Positions 24,642 through 34,620 are shown, numbered from the stretch's first letter. The stretch is DNA of 64,000 nt from Archivesica marissinica (GCA_014843695.1 CM026401.1:27959051-28023050); one strand, 5' to 3'. Numbers and translations are program-made. Notes: generated by a model not told the origin, from the letters alone.

Positions 24642-26231
24642 TACTGAGCCAAAAAAGAAAGTATCCACTTTTATTTTTTGAATTATTTCATAAATATGAA
24701 CAATTCGCCAAAATAACCAAAAATAATGTACATGCATTTATTAGGAGTACCTGTTAACCTTGGATTTATCAACATTTAGCCAAGTGCTAAACCGCAAGGA
24801 TCGATTATCTTGTTTTGCACGTGCGCCTCGTGCAGCGATGGTCGATATCCGGTGTTGGTATCTGACTGCACTGATTGACCAGCAGTTACGAACAATACAA
24901 AATGATCACATCAGATTCAATCGAAGCATAATGCCACGACTAAATAACGACCAACGAAATCAGGCGATCGGGATGTTGAATGCTGGCGCATCAGTAGCCG
25001 ATATATCCCGGCTGTTCGGCTGCACAAGGGCAACAATTAACCGCTTGCGTACACGTTTCCAGACCATGGGAAATGTTCGTGACCGTCCCCGAGGAGGTCG
25101 GCCACCTGTAACGACTGCGGCGGATGATCGGTACATTACGGTTCAACATTTACGTAACCGTCGTCTGTCAGCATCAGCAACAGCACGACGGCACGGAATC
25201 AGTGCACAGACAGTTCGGAACCGACTTCGGCAAAATAATGACCCGATTCGTCCGTACAGACCCTACTTTGGCCACATTTTAACAAGGCGTCATAGGGCGG
25301 CGAGACGTGATTGGTGCCGACGTCACCGGCGTTTCCGACGTGCTGAATGGAGATCAGTGTTATTTTCGGATGAATCGCGATTTAATTTGAGCCATGCCGG
25401 CGGACGTGAACGAGTTTATCGCCGTCGGGGAGAGCGTTACGCTGATGCGTGCGTCATTGAAAGAGACCGTTTTGGGGGAGGTTCAGTTTTAGTCTGGGGC
25501 GGAATAATGAATGATCAAAAGACTCGTCTAATCGTTATTCACGGAAACATTAATGCCCAGACCTACGTCAATAATGTTCTTCAAGCAGTGCTTCCGTTTA
25601 TTCAGCGTAATGGACATAACGTCACACTTATGCATGACAATGCCAGGCCCCATACAGCAGCACTTACTCGACGCTTCTTGGCGAATAATAACGTGAACGT
25701 TTTAGACTGGCCGGCAATTAGTCCCGACTTAAATCCCATCGAGCATATTTGGGACGAGTTAGGACGTCGTGTTAGAACACATTATGTAATCAACACGGTA
25801 CATGACCTTTCAGCAGCATTGCAGGCTGAATGGAACAACCTACCGGCACATTACATACAACGTTACGTCGACAGCATGCGACGGCGGATATTGATGTGCA
25901 TTGGGCAATACGGCGGACACATGAGATAGTAGCTCTTTCACTGCAACCAACATCACACATTCACTGGAGAAAAATCCCATTAAATGGAATTTTTAACTTT
26001 CCGATAGCTAATGCAGATTTATCGAAACGGTTGTTATTTCGGAAATCGACCCCTATGTAATATCGATCAAGTTTTTTTCGATGAAATGCGTATAGCAACT
26101 GCTTCAAAATTGTACAGGATATCAAAAAAGGTTTCTTCTTTATTTCAATGCAAATTAGAAATTCGGATGTGTACTCCTTTTCTATATATCGATAGAGACA
26201 TAGAGTGGATACTTTCTTTTTTGGCTCAGTA
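24642..26231 (+). mobile_element. Complete Tc1/mariner transposon
   Basis: Inverted termini begin TACTGAGCCAAAAAAGAA and match perfectly for 28 bp (24642-24669 and 26204-26231). TA target duplications lie at 24640-24641 and 26232-26233. The total is 1590 bp with one transposase gene in the sense orientation. The termini are related to, but distinct from, those of the Tc1 copy at 41237-42732. Confidence 0.95.
24931..25929 (+). CDS. Tc1 transposase, DD34E, apparently intact (332 residues)
   Basis: Cuts and pastes the element by binding its inverted repeats in the nucleus. I chose the ATG at 24931 (MPRLNNDQRNQAIGM) because related transposases start with this block; an in-frame ATG at 24760 would add 57 residues without family resemblance. 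N-terminal helix-turn-helix region at residues 5-45, GRPP linker at 56-59, and a second DNA-binding helix region with ISAQTVRNRLR at 90-100. Catalytic acidic residues are D147 (LFSDESRF), D236 (LMHDNARPH) and E271 (SPDLNPIEH), giving DD34E. The glycine-rich RFGGGSVLVWGGI is present. The length is normal for the family and no stop or shift is visible, so it may be recently active. Activity is not shown by sequence alone. Confidence 0.93.
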   Translation: MPRLNNDQRNQAIGMLNAGASVADISRLFGCTRATINRLRTRFQTMGNVRDRPRGGRPPVTTAADDRYITVQHLRNRRLSASATARRHGISAQTVRNRLRQNNDPIRPYRPYFGHILTRRHRAARRDWCRRHRRFRRAEWRSVLFSDESRFNLSHAGGRERVYRRRGERYADACVIERDRFGGGSVLVWGGIMNDQKTRLIVIHGNINAQTYVNNVLQAVLPFIQRNGHNVTLMHDNARPHTAALTRRFLANNNVNVLDWPAISPDLNPIEHIWDELGRRVRTHYVINTVHDLSAALQAEWNNLPAHYIQRYVDSMRRRILMCIGQYGGHMR

Positions 26232-26502
26232 TAGTTTGCATTTAATAGTTAATAATCCTACCACTTCTCATCGTACTCTTCAATCCGAGTGGGCCGAGAA
26301 ATGGTTAGTAACCTTTAACCCCCACAAATCTGAATCTTATCTTTTCAAAGAAGCGCAATAAGCCTCAACATCCTCCTCTGCAGATGTTAGGTGAACAAAT
26401 CCCGCTGGTCTCTGATTACAAACACCTGGGTGTTTTTTCTCCAGTGATGGATCCTGGCATACTCATATTGATCAAATGAGCAAAAAGGCTTGGGCACGTA
26501 TC

Positions 26503-26559
26503 TCTCTCTCTCCACCCTCTCTCTCTCCCCCCTCTCTCTCTCTCTCTCTCTCTCTCAAT
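26503..26559. repeat. CT microsatellite
   Basis: Runs of CT interrupted by CCACC and CCCCCC. It directly follows the LINE fragment. Confidence 0.95.
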
Positions 26560-26897
26560 GAAATCAGTCACTTGGGAGTGTGTGCTGACTGTCACAGCAA
26601 GCGATGGCAACATGCACATGCTGGTTGACCTCTTTGATCCAGGCCTGCCTGAATTCCGATATGAGCTACCTTTACTCCTGCTGCCTGAATAATTCCAGTT
26701 CCGAGATGATATATACACTGAACATGCTCGCCATCAAGGAGTAACTTCGATGACGTCGAGAGCTAAACTGTCCGTCTTCTGTCCAGGGACCACTCCTGCC
26801 ATCACAATTAACACTTCGGGCATATTTTCTGAAGAAAAAAATATATTTGAAAATGTTTTGATCTTGGATAACATGATCAAATGCTATGATGCGGCAT
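26560..26897. other. No recognisable gene
   Basis: Short chance frames only. Confidence 0.4.
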
Positions 26898-26955
26898 TCA
26901 TCGTCGTCGTCGTCGTCGTCATCATCACAAGCATGATGCTGATGACGACGACGAC

Positions 26956-26992
<37 letters not shown>
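26898..26992. repeat. Trinucleotide microsatellite with inverted halves
   Basis: TCG and TCA repeats (26898-26926) are followed by GAC and GAT repeats (26940-26992). The two halves are reverse complements and can fold back. Confidence 0.95.
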
Positions 26993-27244
26993 GTTGTGAT
27001 GATGACGGTGAAAGAAATAGTCACTAGTATAATATGATTTAGTAGTTGGAAACAGGGGAACTGAATGCGGACGGATCGGGCATATCGACGCATTGAAGTC
27101 CATGTAAGCTCTATGGGACAGGCGCTCTACGTGGTTCTTTAACGACGTATAAGCTCTAGATATGTGGCGAAACAGTGCCCTTATTGGGATCAAATAATAT
27201 CTGCATGGCAAATTTCATTATTGTCCATGTACAAGACGAGTATA
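26993..27244. other. Possible diverged SINE-like sequence
   Basis: TACGTGGTTCTTTAACGACG near 27127 resembles the CTGGCTCTTTAACGTG block of the SINE-C copies. No gene. Confidence 0.3.
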
Positions 27245-27530
27245 TATTGCGCGGTTACTGACATCTTGTAATGTCTACAGACGATCGCAGGTTCGATCCC
27301 CCGTCTGACCCTAATAAAATGAGCAATCTTTCAGATGGGACATTAAACCGAGGTCTCGTGTCGGGGCTGTACACCGTACACGTAAAAGAACCAGAGGAGA
27401 CTCTGGAATGGGTCTCTTTTTGTATCATTGCACTATCCTCCAAATATCTAAAATGACTCATCTCTTCAGGAGGCGTCGCTCATATGGGCAACCGGTAGCG
27501 ACGATAAATAAGCGTAATGTACACACAGTC
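27245..27530 (+). mobile_element. SINE-C, tRNA-derived, sense copy
   Basis: The 5' tRNA-like head contains a box B (GGTTCGATCCC at 27292). The body includes CTAATAAAATGAG, AAAGAACCAGAGGAGACTC and GGAGGCGTCGCTCATATGGG, and the 3' end is GGTAGCGACGATAAATAA followed by an AC-rich tail. It is the same family as the antisense copy at 28141-28387 and the tail array at 55900-56570. Confidence 0.85.
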
Positions 27531-28108
27531 TTGTAATTATCAACATGTATGTATGCGACGTATTTAAGATACCTCGCTTTGTAGTCACATCGTCATGCAC
27601 ATGAAGGAAACTAATAGACACACTAATAGTAGGCGTATACAGGTTGTACAACACCATAAAATCATTTAACAATAATGACATAAAATTAAATTACTTACAT
27701 TTTACAGTTTTTCCTCCTGATATTGCACTTAAGATGAAAATAAGGGCTGTTTTTGGTCACCTTAAGTGCCGGGCATATTTACGATACATCATAAGTTACG
27801 ATTGGTTACAGATAATGGAAAAGTTGTCTACGAGGCACCTACGGTCGAGATACAATGATCGTAAGAGTTGCGATGCTTCGAGATACCGGCCCCTGGATAG
27901 TAAAATGTCACATTTTTAAAGTCTAAATAGTTGGTCTACTTGAAGGTATTCGTCACGTCAAGGCATCCCCGGGCAGCAGTTCCCCTCATGTCGGGCTCAA
28001 GCACAAAACACGAGAGACCGAGTCTATGTCGATGAGGTTAATTCCTGAATGAGCTGCTACTGCGGGACGTGGCTAGGTCACGACGTGCACGTTGGACAAA
28101 TGGACAGG
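27531..28108. other. No recognisable gene
   Basis: Short chance frames. No repeat family identified. Confidence 0.4.
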
Positions 28109-28418
28109 TCTGCTCTAAATACGTGTTTACCTAATGACGTGTGTGTGTGTTTTACGTTTATTTATCGTCGCTACCGGTTGTCCATATGAGTGACGCCCCC
28201 TGAAGAGATTAGGCCTAGTCATTTTAGATGTTTGGAGGATATTGCAATGATACAGACAAAGACCAGTTCCAGAGTCTCCTCTGGCTCTTTAACGTGTACG
28301 GTGTAAAGCACCGACATGAAACCTCGGTTTAATGTCCCATCTGAAAGACTGTTAATTTTATTAGGGTCAGACGGGGATCGAACCTGGTCTGCTCTAAATT
28401 ACATGTTTACCCAATGAC
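28109..28418 (-). mobile_element. SINE-C antisense copy with about 30-bp target duplication
   Basis: The SINE body occupies about 28141-28387: GT-rich tail, then CGTCGCTACCGG, CTGGCTCTTTAACGTG and GGGGATCGAACC in order. It is flanked by imperfect direct repeats at 28109-28140 (TCTGCTCTAAATACGTG...) and 28388-28418 (TCTGCTCTAAATTACATG...) that share about 28 of 31 positions. Confidence 0.85.
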
Positions 28419-28489
28419 TAATACGTAAAGGGGCTTAATACTGCTTCATTTGTTTGATAATCGTCAATTACTTCCCTTGACTGATAGTA

Positions 28490-28624
28490 GTAATTGGTGA
28501 TCCAATGATTTCATTGGTCAGTGTTTAGTGGGCGGAGTTTAAGGAAGGGCACATGGCGGATTTTGGAAAGTTGACAAATTTTATGTCAAATGTTGACATG
28601 TGATTTTTTGCATAGGCTTTGCAT
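28490..28624 (+). promoter_or_regulatory. Candidate TATA-less promoter and non-coding first exon
   Basis: Within about 60 bp there is an inverted CCAAT box (ATTGGTC), a GC box (GGGCGG), an ETS-like GGAAG and a YY1-like ACATGGCGG at 28551-28559. A consensus splice donor GTAAGT begins at 28625, which would close a short 5' UTR exon. The ATG inside opens only a 16-codon frame (MADFGKLTNF..). It lies 5.4 kb upstream of the acceptor at 34017 of the Atrophin-like gene in the same orientation, so I infer it could be its promoter. RNA evidence is lacking. Confidence 0.35.
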
Positions 28625-29234
28625 GTAAGTCAATTATATTTTGCACACATTTAATCGAATTGTTCATCATTCATTTGGGTGTACCTGGAATATGTACGCT
28701 GTCCGATATTGCGTATTTATCCATTAATTTCAGGGCTTTCGAACAAAAGAATTTCAGTTAAAAAATCACCGGTTTGAGTGACAGGTGACTTTACTTCAAA
28801 ATTTATTATCGAATGTATTTAGTTTGTTAATGATGCGCTGCAATATGATTTTCAACTTCGTAAGAGCTCGCGTTATATGGTAAGTCTAAAAGTGTTAACT
28901 TTTAAATATGTGTATAAGCGGAGGCAGTTGTAAGATGGATTGTTTATCTTTTATTTGCAAGGCCAAGGGAGAAAACCCTGACAAATTAAATTCCCGAACA
29001 TTTTCCTGCTGTTTAGTGTATTGAACTATTTCACAGAAATTTGTTTCGCAAATTGTATGCATAATACAGATACCATTAATAACAGCAATGTAAAGAACTG
29101 GATGCCAGGTTATCTCATTTACTTTCTGAGAACCAGATTCATTTTTGTTTCCATTTCCATATTGATCAGTTGATTGTCAGTTCCAGATTCATTTTTGTCT
29201 TTTATTCACTACGTTATACTTATAGTTTATACAA
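28625..29234. other. Possible 5' intron sequence, nothing recognised
   Basis: AT-rich, no repeat family or exon recognised. Confidence 0.35.
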
Positions 29235-29461
29235 ATTTATTTGAACTCGATTGCGAAACAAGTTCTTGCAACTTATATTAATCACTCATTTTAATCACTC
29301 TCGAGACCTCATTCCTGATGGAATATATGTACATCGCCACAAGGGAGAGAGGCAACATGGAATTTAAATGCCTTGCCTAAGGGCATAATCGTAACGGCTC
29401 CAACGGGCTAGAAATCCAGTCTTTCGCATCTGAAGCGAATGCGCTATCACTACATCCACTT
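29235..29461 (-). mobile_element. SINE-A, antisense copy 1
   Basis: In plus-strand order: 3' tail TTTATTTGAACTCGATTGCG, body CTCGAGACCTCATTCCTGAT, then AATTTAAATGCCTTGCC and GGGCATAATCGTAACGG. The tRNA-like head complement contains TGAAGCGAATGCGCTATCAC. It aligns over its length with the copy at 33152-33375. Confidence 0.85.
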
Positions 29462-30000
29462 GTACATTATATGGTCGGAGAATGATTTCGTATTATTGTT
29501 ACTCAAGTTTCCTTCTAGTGTTGAGTATTTACATATCATTAAACAAACGCTGATGATCGGTTTTATATAACTTTTATTTCCGGTTCTTTTTTATAGTATT
29601 AATTGGTCGCATCTGACCGTGTATTAATTCCCACTCACACGGCCCCTTTCTCTACGCGGTCAGTCAAGTTGGGATTTTCTCGCTGCCTGTCTGCATCTTT
29701 CTCCATGCTGGTAGTAACTGGTTAGTCTAAATCTGCTAAAGTAGACATTTTTGACAAACGTTCGACTTATTCTTTATTTTCCAAGTGCCCGGAAAATGAC
29801 GTCACACAGCTTATTCATAGCTACGCTAGAAAACTACAAGCACGCTATGAAACTACCGACAATTAAAAGAATGATGAAACAAGACCCTGTCTCATTATGA
29901 CTTGCTAATCCATTGTTTATTTATGTTTGGGACACACTCAGTCCCGATGAAACCAACCCAAAAATAGAGAACACAACTGGATGCCTACTCCGAAGCGAAT
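29462..30000. other. No gene; SINE-A head remnant at right edge
   Basis: Nothing coding. The last bases before the 30-bp array (CCGAAGCGAATTCGCTATCAC) match the antisense tRNA-like head of SINE-A. Confidence 0.5.
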
Positions 30001-30210
30001 TCGCTATCACGACTGATACAGTTTAGTTATTCGCTAACACGACTGATACAGTTTAGTTATTCGCTATCACGACTGATACAGTTTAGTTATTTGCTATCAC
30101 GACTGATACGGTTTAGTTATTCGCTATCACGACTGATACGGTTTAGTTATTCGCTATCACGACTGATACAGTTTAGTTATTCGCTATCACGACTGATACG
30201 GTTTAGTTAC
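30001..30210. repeat. 30-bp minisatellite, seven copies
   Basis: Exactly seven 30-bp units starting TCGCTATCACGACTGATA and ending GTTTAGTTAT, with A/G variation in ATACAG/ATACGG. The first half of the unit matches the SINE-A head complement. Confidence 0.95.
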
Positions 30211-30567
30211 TTTTATTCCATTAAATGGCAATCCCTTTGCATGGACTTAATCATGTGAAGACAACCACCAAAGTAAATCCCTCAAGAGAAACTGAAGTCA
30301 TAGCACCCATCTTAAAATGTATATTTCAACTTTGTTCCATCGGACTGCAAAACAGCGAATGTAGTGTAGTGCCACTATCGTCCAGTGTTGTTTAAATGCT
30401 CGAACAAGCATTATGAAATATCTCTATTCATAAAATATACTACACGACAATTAACACAGATTTCGTGCAAATCTCAGTTAATTGACCTTTCTGCAAACGC
30501 TACTTAGGCACGCCCCCCATAGTTACCGGTGCTCGCTGTAACCACGCGAGACAAGCTATCTAACAAA
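30211..30567. other. No recognised gene
   Basis: Contains AATTGACCTTTCTGC at 30480-30494, whose reverse complement lies at 32036-32050. These may be ends of an old element spanning 30480-32050. Confidence 0.3.
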
Positions 30568-30878
30568 ATGGCGTCTAACGCAGTCCTGCATCGAGTTAAT
30601 CTAGATAAATTCCGTCGAATTTCTCGGTTTTATTTCACCCAGATAAGAATATCTCGTTGAAAGCAAGACAGCAATGGTTTAAGTTTTTCAGTGATGGTTA
30701 TTTCTCTAAAGTACAGATATATTTAACGGCTGAGGACGTGTTAAGTGTTCGTGGAAAATGCTTTCGCAGTCAACGGAAAGAACAACCATATCGTGTCAAC
30801 TTTGACATCAAAAGAAATGAAATATGCCACCGTCTTGAGAGACTCGACCCTATGCCTCCTAGAAGACTCGAACATTAG
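30568..30878 (+). pseudogene. N-terminal fragment of a SWIM/YqaJ-type mobile-element protein
   Basis: ATG at 30568 gives MASNAVLHRVNLDK. A frame change then leads into FHPDKNISLKARQQW, then FKFFSDGYFSKVQIYL and GKCFRSQRKEQPYRVN, ending at 30878. The block KARQQWF..GYF..V..RGKCFRSQRK resembles the start of SWIM-zinc-finger proteins that are expanded in aquatic invertebrate genomes. The expected CxC...CxH zinc-binding residues are not present downstream, so the copy is truncated. The family assignment is from memory. Confidence 0.45.
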
Positions 30879-32037
30879 GCCCAAAAACTGAACACCAGTA
30901 CGTTCACTGAGCTAATATGGGAATCCCACAGCTCTGCACATGCATGGGTACTATTACTACTATCTGATCCCTAGTCCACCATCCACGACAATATGTATGA
31001 ACCACGTGTATAATTTTAATCACCATTATACTCGCATATCTCTTGTGAACAGTAAATCTATAAATGCAGAATATATTTTTTCGAAATATTTTATTATGCA
31101 TAAATAAATTAATTTCAACTTACTTTTGTGCAAATATATCTGTTTGCATTAATTTTGGATGTATTCAGCTGGTCGTTTAATTCACCTTAGACATGTTTCA
31201 AGATTTGTCTTGGGTTTTGGAAATGGCACGAATTTAACGTCAATCGATCTGGATATCTACTATCACACAGACCGTAACTACATCTTTTCACCATTGTCAG
31301 CATTAATTAATTTGTAATTATTTTTCAAAACATAATTTCAGATCACGATCACTCGTTATCAGATTTGATTAAAACGTTACTAAATAACTCGTTTGTCTGA
31401 CAGAACGATAAAACAATGATTCAGTGTAGTAATCAATGCTATAATTATGTGCACCCATTTTATAATTGACCAATTAGCACAATCAGTGCTAAATTCCGAT
31501 GTGCAATTTTGATCTTGGTAATAGTAGTAGGCCCCTATCCGGGATATTATACAGTCGGCGGTCTCTGTGATGTACCGGTAGTCGATTAGTTGTTGATTAC
31601 TCACAATAAACAGTGTGACACGCTTAAATTTGATTGCTGTGTTTGCTAGAAAAGAATGACTATATGGGGTCAGTCGGTGTTTTTATAGATGCATTGTTTT
31701 TAAAGCAGCTGTCTGGTATTTTGTGGTTCATATACACACTTTTAATTTGTCCAAGGATTTTGAAATGGGTTGAATTTAACGTCGATCACCAGGATATCGA
31801 CTAATTTTGTACTATAACTAACCCACACACCAAACCTACACATTTTCAACATCATTAAAACAATTTAAAACCCGTATTTTCGATCAAATTCACGCCTTTT
31901 CAAATTTGTCTACTCGTTACTAGTTTGTCTAATATGCATTGTTTGTCTAACAAGATGGCGGCGATAAGCCGTTGCCGGGGGTGTGCGCAAATGGTGCGAT
32001 GCGATTGGCTAACGCCACTTGTCAATCAAAATCGGCA
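30879..32037. other. Gene-free; contains a diverged internal duplication
   Basis: The segments around 31210-31262 and 31763-31803 share GAATTTAACGTC and GGATATC in the same order, suggesting an old duplication of about 550 bp spacing. CAAGATGGCGGCG at 31942 is YY1-like, and an inverted CCAAT (GATTGGCTAA) follows at 32003. Confidence 0.35.
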
Positions 32038-32549
32038 GAAAGGTCAATTCTTACAACACATTAATGCTGGAGACAAGGTTAAATGTATGGCCATTTTGGA
32101 TTTCTCATAAAAACCTTCGATAAGGTAGCACATGATCATTTTTATCATCTAATCTCGAGTTCTATCGAATACAAACCAACACATAACAAATGATAGATTG
32201 TTTCCTATCAGTGCAGAACTAGACAGTTGTGGTCCAGGCCGCCATATCAGACTTGTCTCGCGTCAAGCCGTGTGTACCACAGGAAACCGTCGTTGGACCA
32301 TTTTTATTCTTATTGTACATCAACGACATAGCTGATAGGGTCTCTTCAATCGTTCGTCCTTTCGCAGACGACTGTGTTTTATATCAACCAATCATCTCAT
32401 TCATTGATCATGAGAAACTGCAACATGACTTGAATCGTCTTGTAGAATGGAGTATGTTGTGGCAGATGAAGTTTAACATTCAAAAGTGTGCCATCGTGAA
32501 TATTTCAAATTCTCCAAGCAAAAAGAAGTTTATCTTCTCTGAATGGTGA
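32038..32549 (+). pseudogene. LINE reverse-transcriptase fragment (third family)
   Basis: The readable order is MAILDFS (stop) KTFDKVAH, VVVQAAISDLSRVK, then GPFLFLLYINDIADRVSS and PFADDCVLYQP, then LQHDLNRLVEWSMLWQM. These are the palm motifs of a CR1-like reverse transcriptase, with stops and one frame change near 32165-32235. It ends at TGA 32549. No ends or target duplication seen. Confidence 0.8.
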
Positions 32550-32732
32550 ATGCCAAAACATCATGCAAACCTGTGTGTTAAACTTAAATCGCCAATAATC
32601 AATTGTGGAAATGTGGATTGACGACTTGATTTTTTATGTCTCTTACTTTAATGTTTGTTTATAGTTAAAATAAATAAAAACACAATTTACTATTGGCTTT
32701 ATTTTATTAGCATTGCACTTTTGCAACAAAAA
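32550..32732. other. Spacer
   Basis: AT-rich, contains AATAAATAAAAACAC. Nothing else seen. Confidence 0.4.
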
Positions 32733-33153
32733 TTCTAAATAACATCTAGTATTTCACTAAGTTCTAAATAACATCTAGTATTTCACTAAGTTCTAAATAA
32801 CATCTAGTATTTCACAGAGCGTTCTGTCCTCTAAATAACATCTAGTATTTCACTAAGTGTTCTGTCCTCTAAATAACATCTAGTATTTCACAGAGCGTTC
32901 TGTCCTCTAAATAACATCTAGTATTTCACTAAGTGTTCTGTCCTCTAAATAACATCTAGTATTTCACAGAGCGTTCTGTCCTCTAAATAACATCTAGTAT
33001 TTCACTAAGTGTTCTGTCCTCTAAATAACATCTAGTATTTCACAGAGCGTTCTGTCCTCTAAATAACATCTAGTATTTCACTAAGTGTTCTGTCCTCTAA
33101 ATAACATCTAGTATTTCACAAAGCGTTCTGTCCTCTAAATAACATCTAGTATT
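32733..33153. repeat. 38-bp minisatellite with 76-bp dimer pattern
   Basis: Unit starts CTAAATAACATCTAGTAT; the second half alternates CACTAAGTGTTCTG and CACAGAGCGTTCTG, giving a 76-bp repeat of two types. The first two units are shorter (29 bp). The array runs without a gap into the 3' tail of SINE-A at 33152. Confidence 0.95.
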
Positions 33154-33375
33154 TATTTTAGCTCGATTGCGAAACAAGTTATTTCAACTTATATAAATCA
33201 CTCTCGAGACCTCATTCCTGATGGAATCCATCGCCACGAGGGAGAGAGAAGAGGCAATGTGGAATTTAAATGCCTTGCCTAAGGGCACAATCGTAACGGC
33301 TCCAGTGGGGCTCGAACTCTGGACCTTTCGCACCTGAAGCGAACGCGCATCCACGGCGCTATCACGACTTCCACA
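33152..33375 (-). mobile_element. SINE-A, antisense copy 2 (best preserved)
   Basis: In plus-strand order: TTTTAGCTCGATTGCGAAAC tail, CTCGAGACCTCATTCCTGAT body, GCAATGTGGAATTTAAATGC, then the tRNA-like head in complement with GGGGCTCGAACTCTGG (box B) and CGCTATCACGACTTCC. Confidence 0.88.
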
Positions 33376-34017
33376 GTATTTGCTTTGTACCATCAAAATA
33401 CTTCAGCTGATTGAACGTCTCGTCTAGCAACGAGGATTGAAGCGAAAGGCAAGTGTGAGGAAGTACAGTATTCCATAAACGTATATGATGTACCATAGAT
33501 AATAATAATATAACACAATAAACTACAAAATTACACAATACATACAGAAAATCTACTTGGAATAAGATGGAATGAAAACGAAATCCAAATTTTGCTTTCT
33601 TCCGGCAATATCATGTATAAATGACCTTCAACCTGTGCAAGACTAGTTGTTTTCTGCTCTGTGATTGGTTCAAATTGCTACAACCAATAAAAATTGCGCT
33701 TACGATGCACGTTGAATTATTTTGTGGCAGCTACCAAATATACATGGTGAAATACGAAATCGACCCTTAAAAACCGTTGTGCGGACTGTCTGTTTGAACG
33801 CAATTATTGGTCTGTCCCTGATAAATATTGTCAGTCAGGTCCGTCAAATTTCACATAGTCTGTACTCAACAAATCAGTGCGACATCTCATTAAAAAAATA
33901 GGGAGGCGGGAATTTATCTTGGTCGGTCTTGTTATGCCAAACAAAATCTTTACGGGTGGCCTTTTATCTAGCTGTTTATTTTACCCAGCATACAACGAGT
34001 TAAGAAATGTTTTTCAG
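33376..34017. other. Region upstream of the Atrophin-like start exon
   Basis: No repeat family recognised. It ends in a good acceptor tract (AAATGTTTTTCAG, ending at 34017). An ATTGGTT inverted CCAAT lies at 33663, so a second promoter here is possible. Confidence 0.35.
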
Positions 34018-34161
34018 GATGTGAGAAGTTGTACATGATGGATACAGAATCTGGCATGTAACTACACTACTGATCTACTCACTATTATGTAATATGGATA
34101 CAGTATCCCTACACACTGTTACCTAAGATGGCTACATCATCTCTACTCATTTATATGTAAG
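34018..34161 (+). other. Probable 5' UTR part of start exon, RERE-like gene
   Basis: Follows an acceptor at 34017. It carries short upstream ATG frames (34038 and 34094 among them) that each stop within about a dozen codons. ATGGATACAG or a close variant occurs at 34038, 34094, 34128 (variant ATGGCTACAT) and 34162, the last three at 34-bp spacing. That is a decayed tandem repeat containing the start codon. Confidence 0.45.
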
Positions 34162-34230
34162 ATGGATACAGAGTCGGATACCGGTAGTATAGACGAGAGG
34201 TTGTGTCTAGCAGATGAGGATAGTGTACAG
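34162..34230 (+). CDS. Atrophin/RERE-like gene, first coding exon
   Basis: The first in-frame ATG after a stop at 34090. It encodes 23 residues (MDTESDTGSIDER.. ending DEDSVQ), acidic and serine-rich, then a donor GTTAGC at 34231. It joins in phase 0 to the exon at 34621. N-termini of Atrophin/RERE proteins are variable and charged, so family evidence comes from the later exons. The weak donor and the lack of RNA data leave some doubt about this start; an upstream exon could supply another. Confidence 0.6.
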
Positions 34231-34284
34231 GTTAGCTACTTTTGTCAATCTCTCTACCCATCAGTCACCATAATTATTCTCTAT

Positions 34285-34379
34285 GTGTACATGTAGCAGT
34301 GGTCAACATGCTCGACTTGTAATCCAGGGTCGCAGGTTCGATCCCCCCATTATACCATTCGATCCCCCCATTATACCAT
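34285..34379 (+). mobile_element. tRNA-like SINE head with duplicated box B
   Basis: Reads AGCAGTGGTCAACATGCTCG, CTTGTAATCCAGGGTCGC, AGGTTCGATCC, a tRNA-like box A to box B arrangement. The box B region is tandemly duplicated as two 21-bp units beginning TTCGATCCCCCCATTATA. It lies in the first coding intron of the RERE-like gene. Confidence 0.6.
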
Positions 34380-34563
34380 ACTAAATGACTTCAGAATAGA
34401 CTTTAACCCTTTCCTTCATAGAGATTTAGGTTAATATGCTATTATATCTGCATACAAACGACAGCCATTTAGATATCATGCAGTGGATAAGTAGTCACAA
34501 TGTCTATCCCACCTCCATAGATATTGCTGGGACTACATGAGATACTGGCGTTTACTATGAACG

Positions 34564-34584
34564 GACAGACTGGAACCCAGGCTA
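34564..34584. mobile_element. Right-end fragment of the TAGCCTGGG MITE
   Basis: GACAGACTGGAACCCAGGCT plus A is identical to 19692-19712. The matching left end was not found. It lies 36 bp upstream of the next exon. Confidence 0.6.
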
Positions 34585-34620
34585 TAATTCTTGCTTACAA
34601 GTTTTATTTATTATTTGAAG

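Larger units (their letters stand above)
24570..26500 (+). mobile_element. Old LINE reverse-transcriptase fragment split by a Tc1 insertion
   Basis: Left piece 24570-24641 ends in ..HIADD. The right piece from 26234 continues SLHLIVNNPTTSHRTLQS, then EWAEKWLVTFNPHKSES and DYKHLGVFFSS, and stops near 26500 at a CT microsatellite. Joining the two sides with one TA gives ADDTSLH, the catalytic FADDTSL box of LINE reverse transcriptases. The reading frame is otherwise decayed. Confidence 0.85.
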
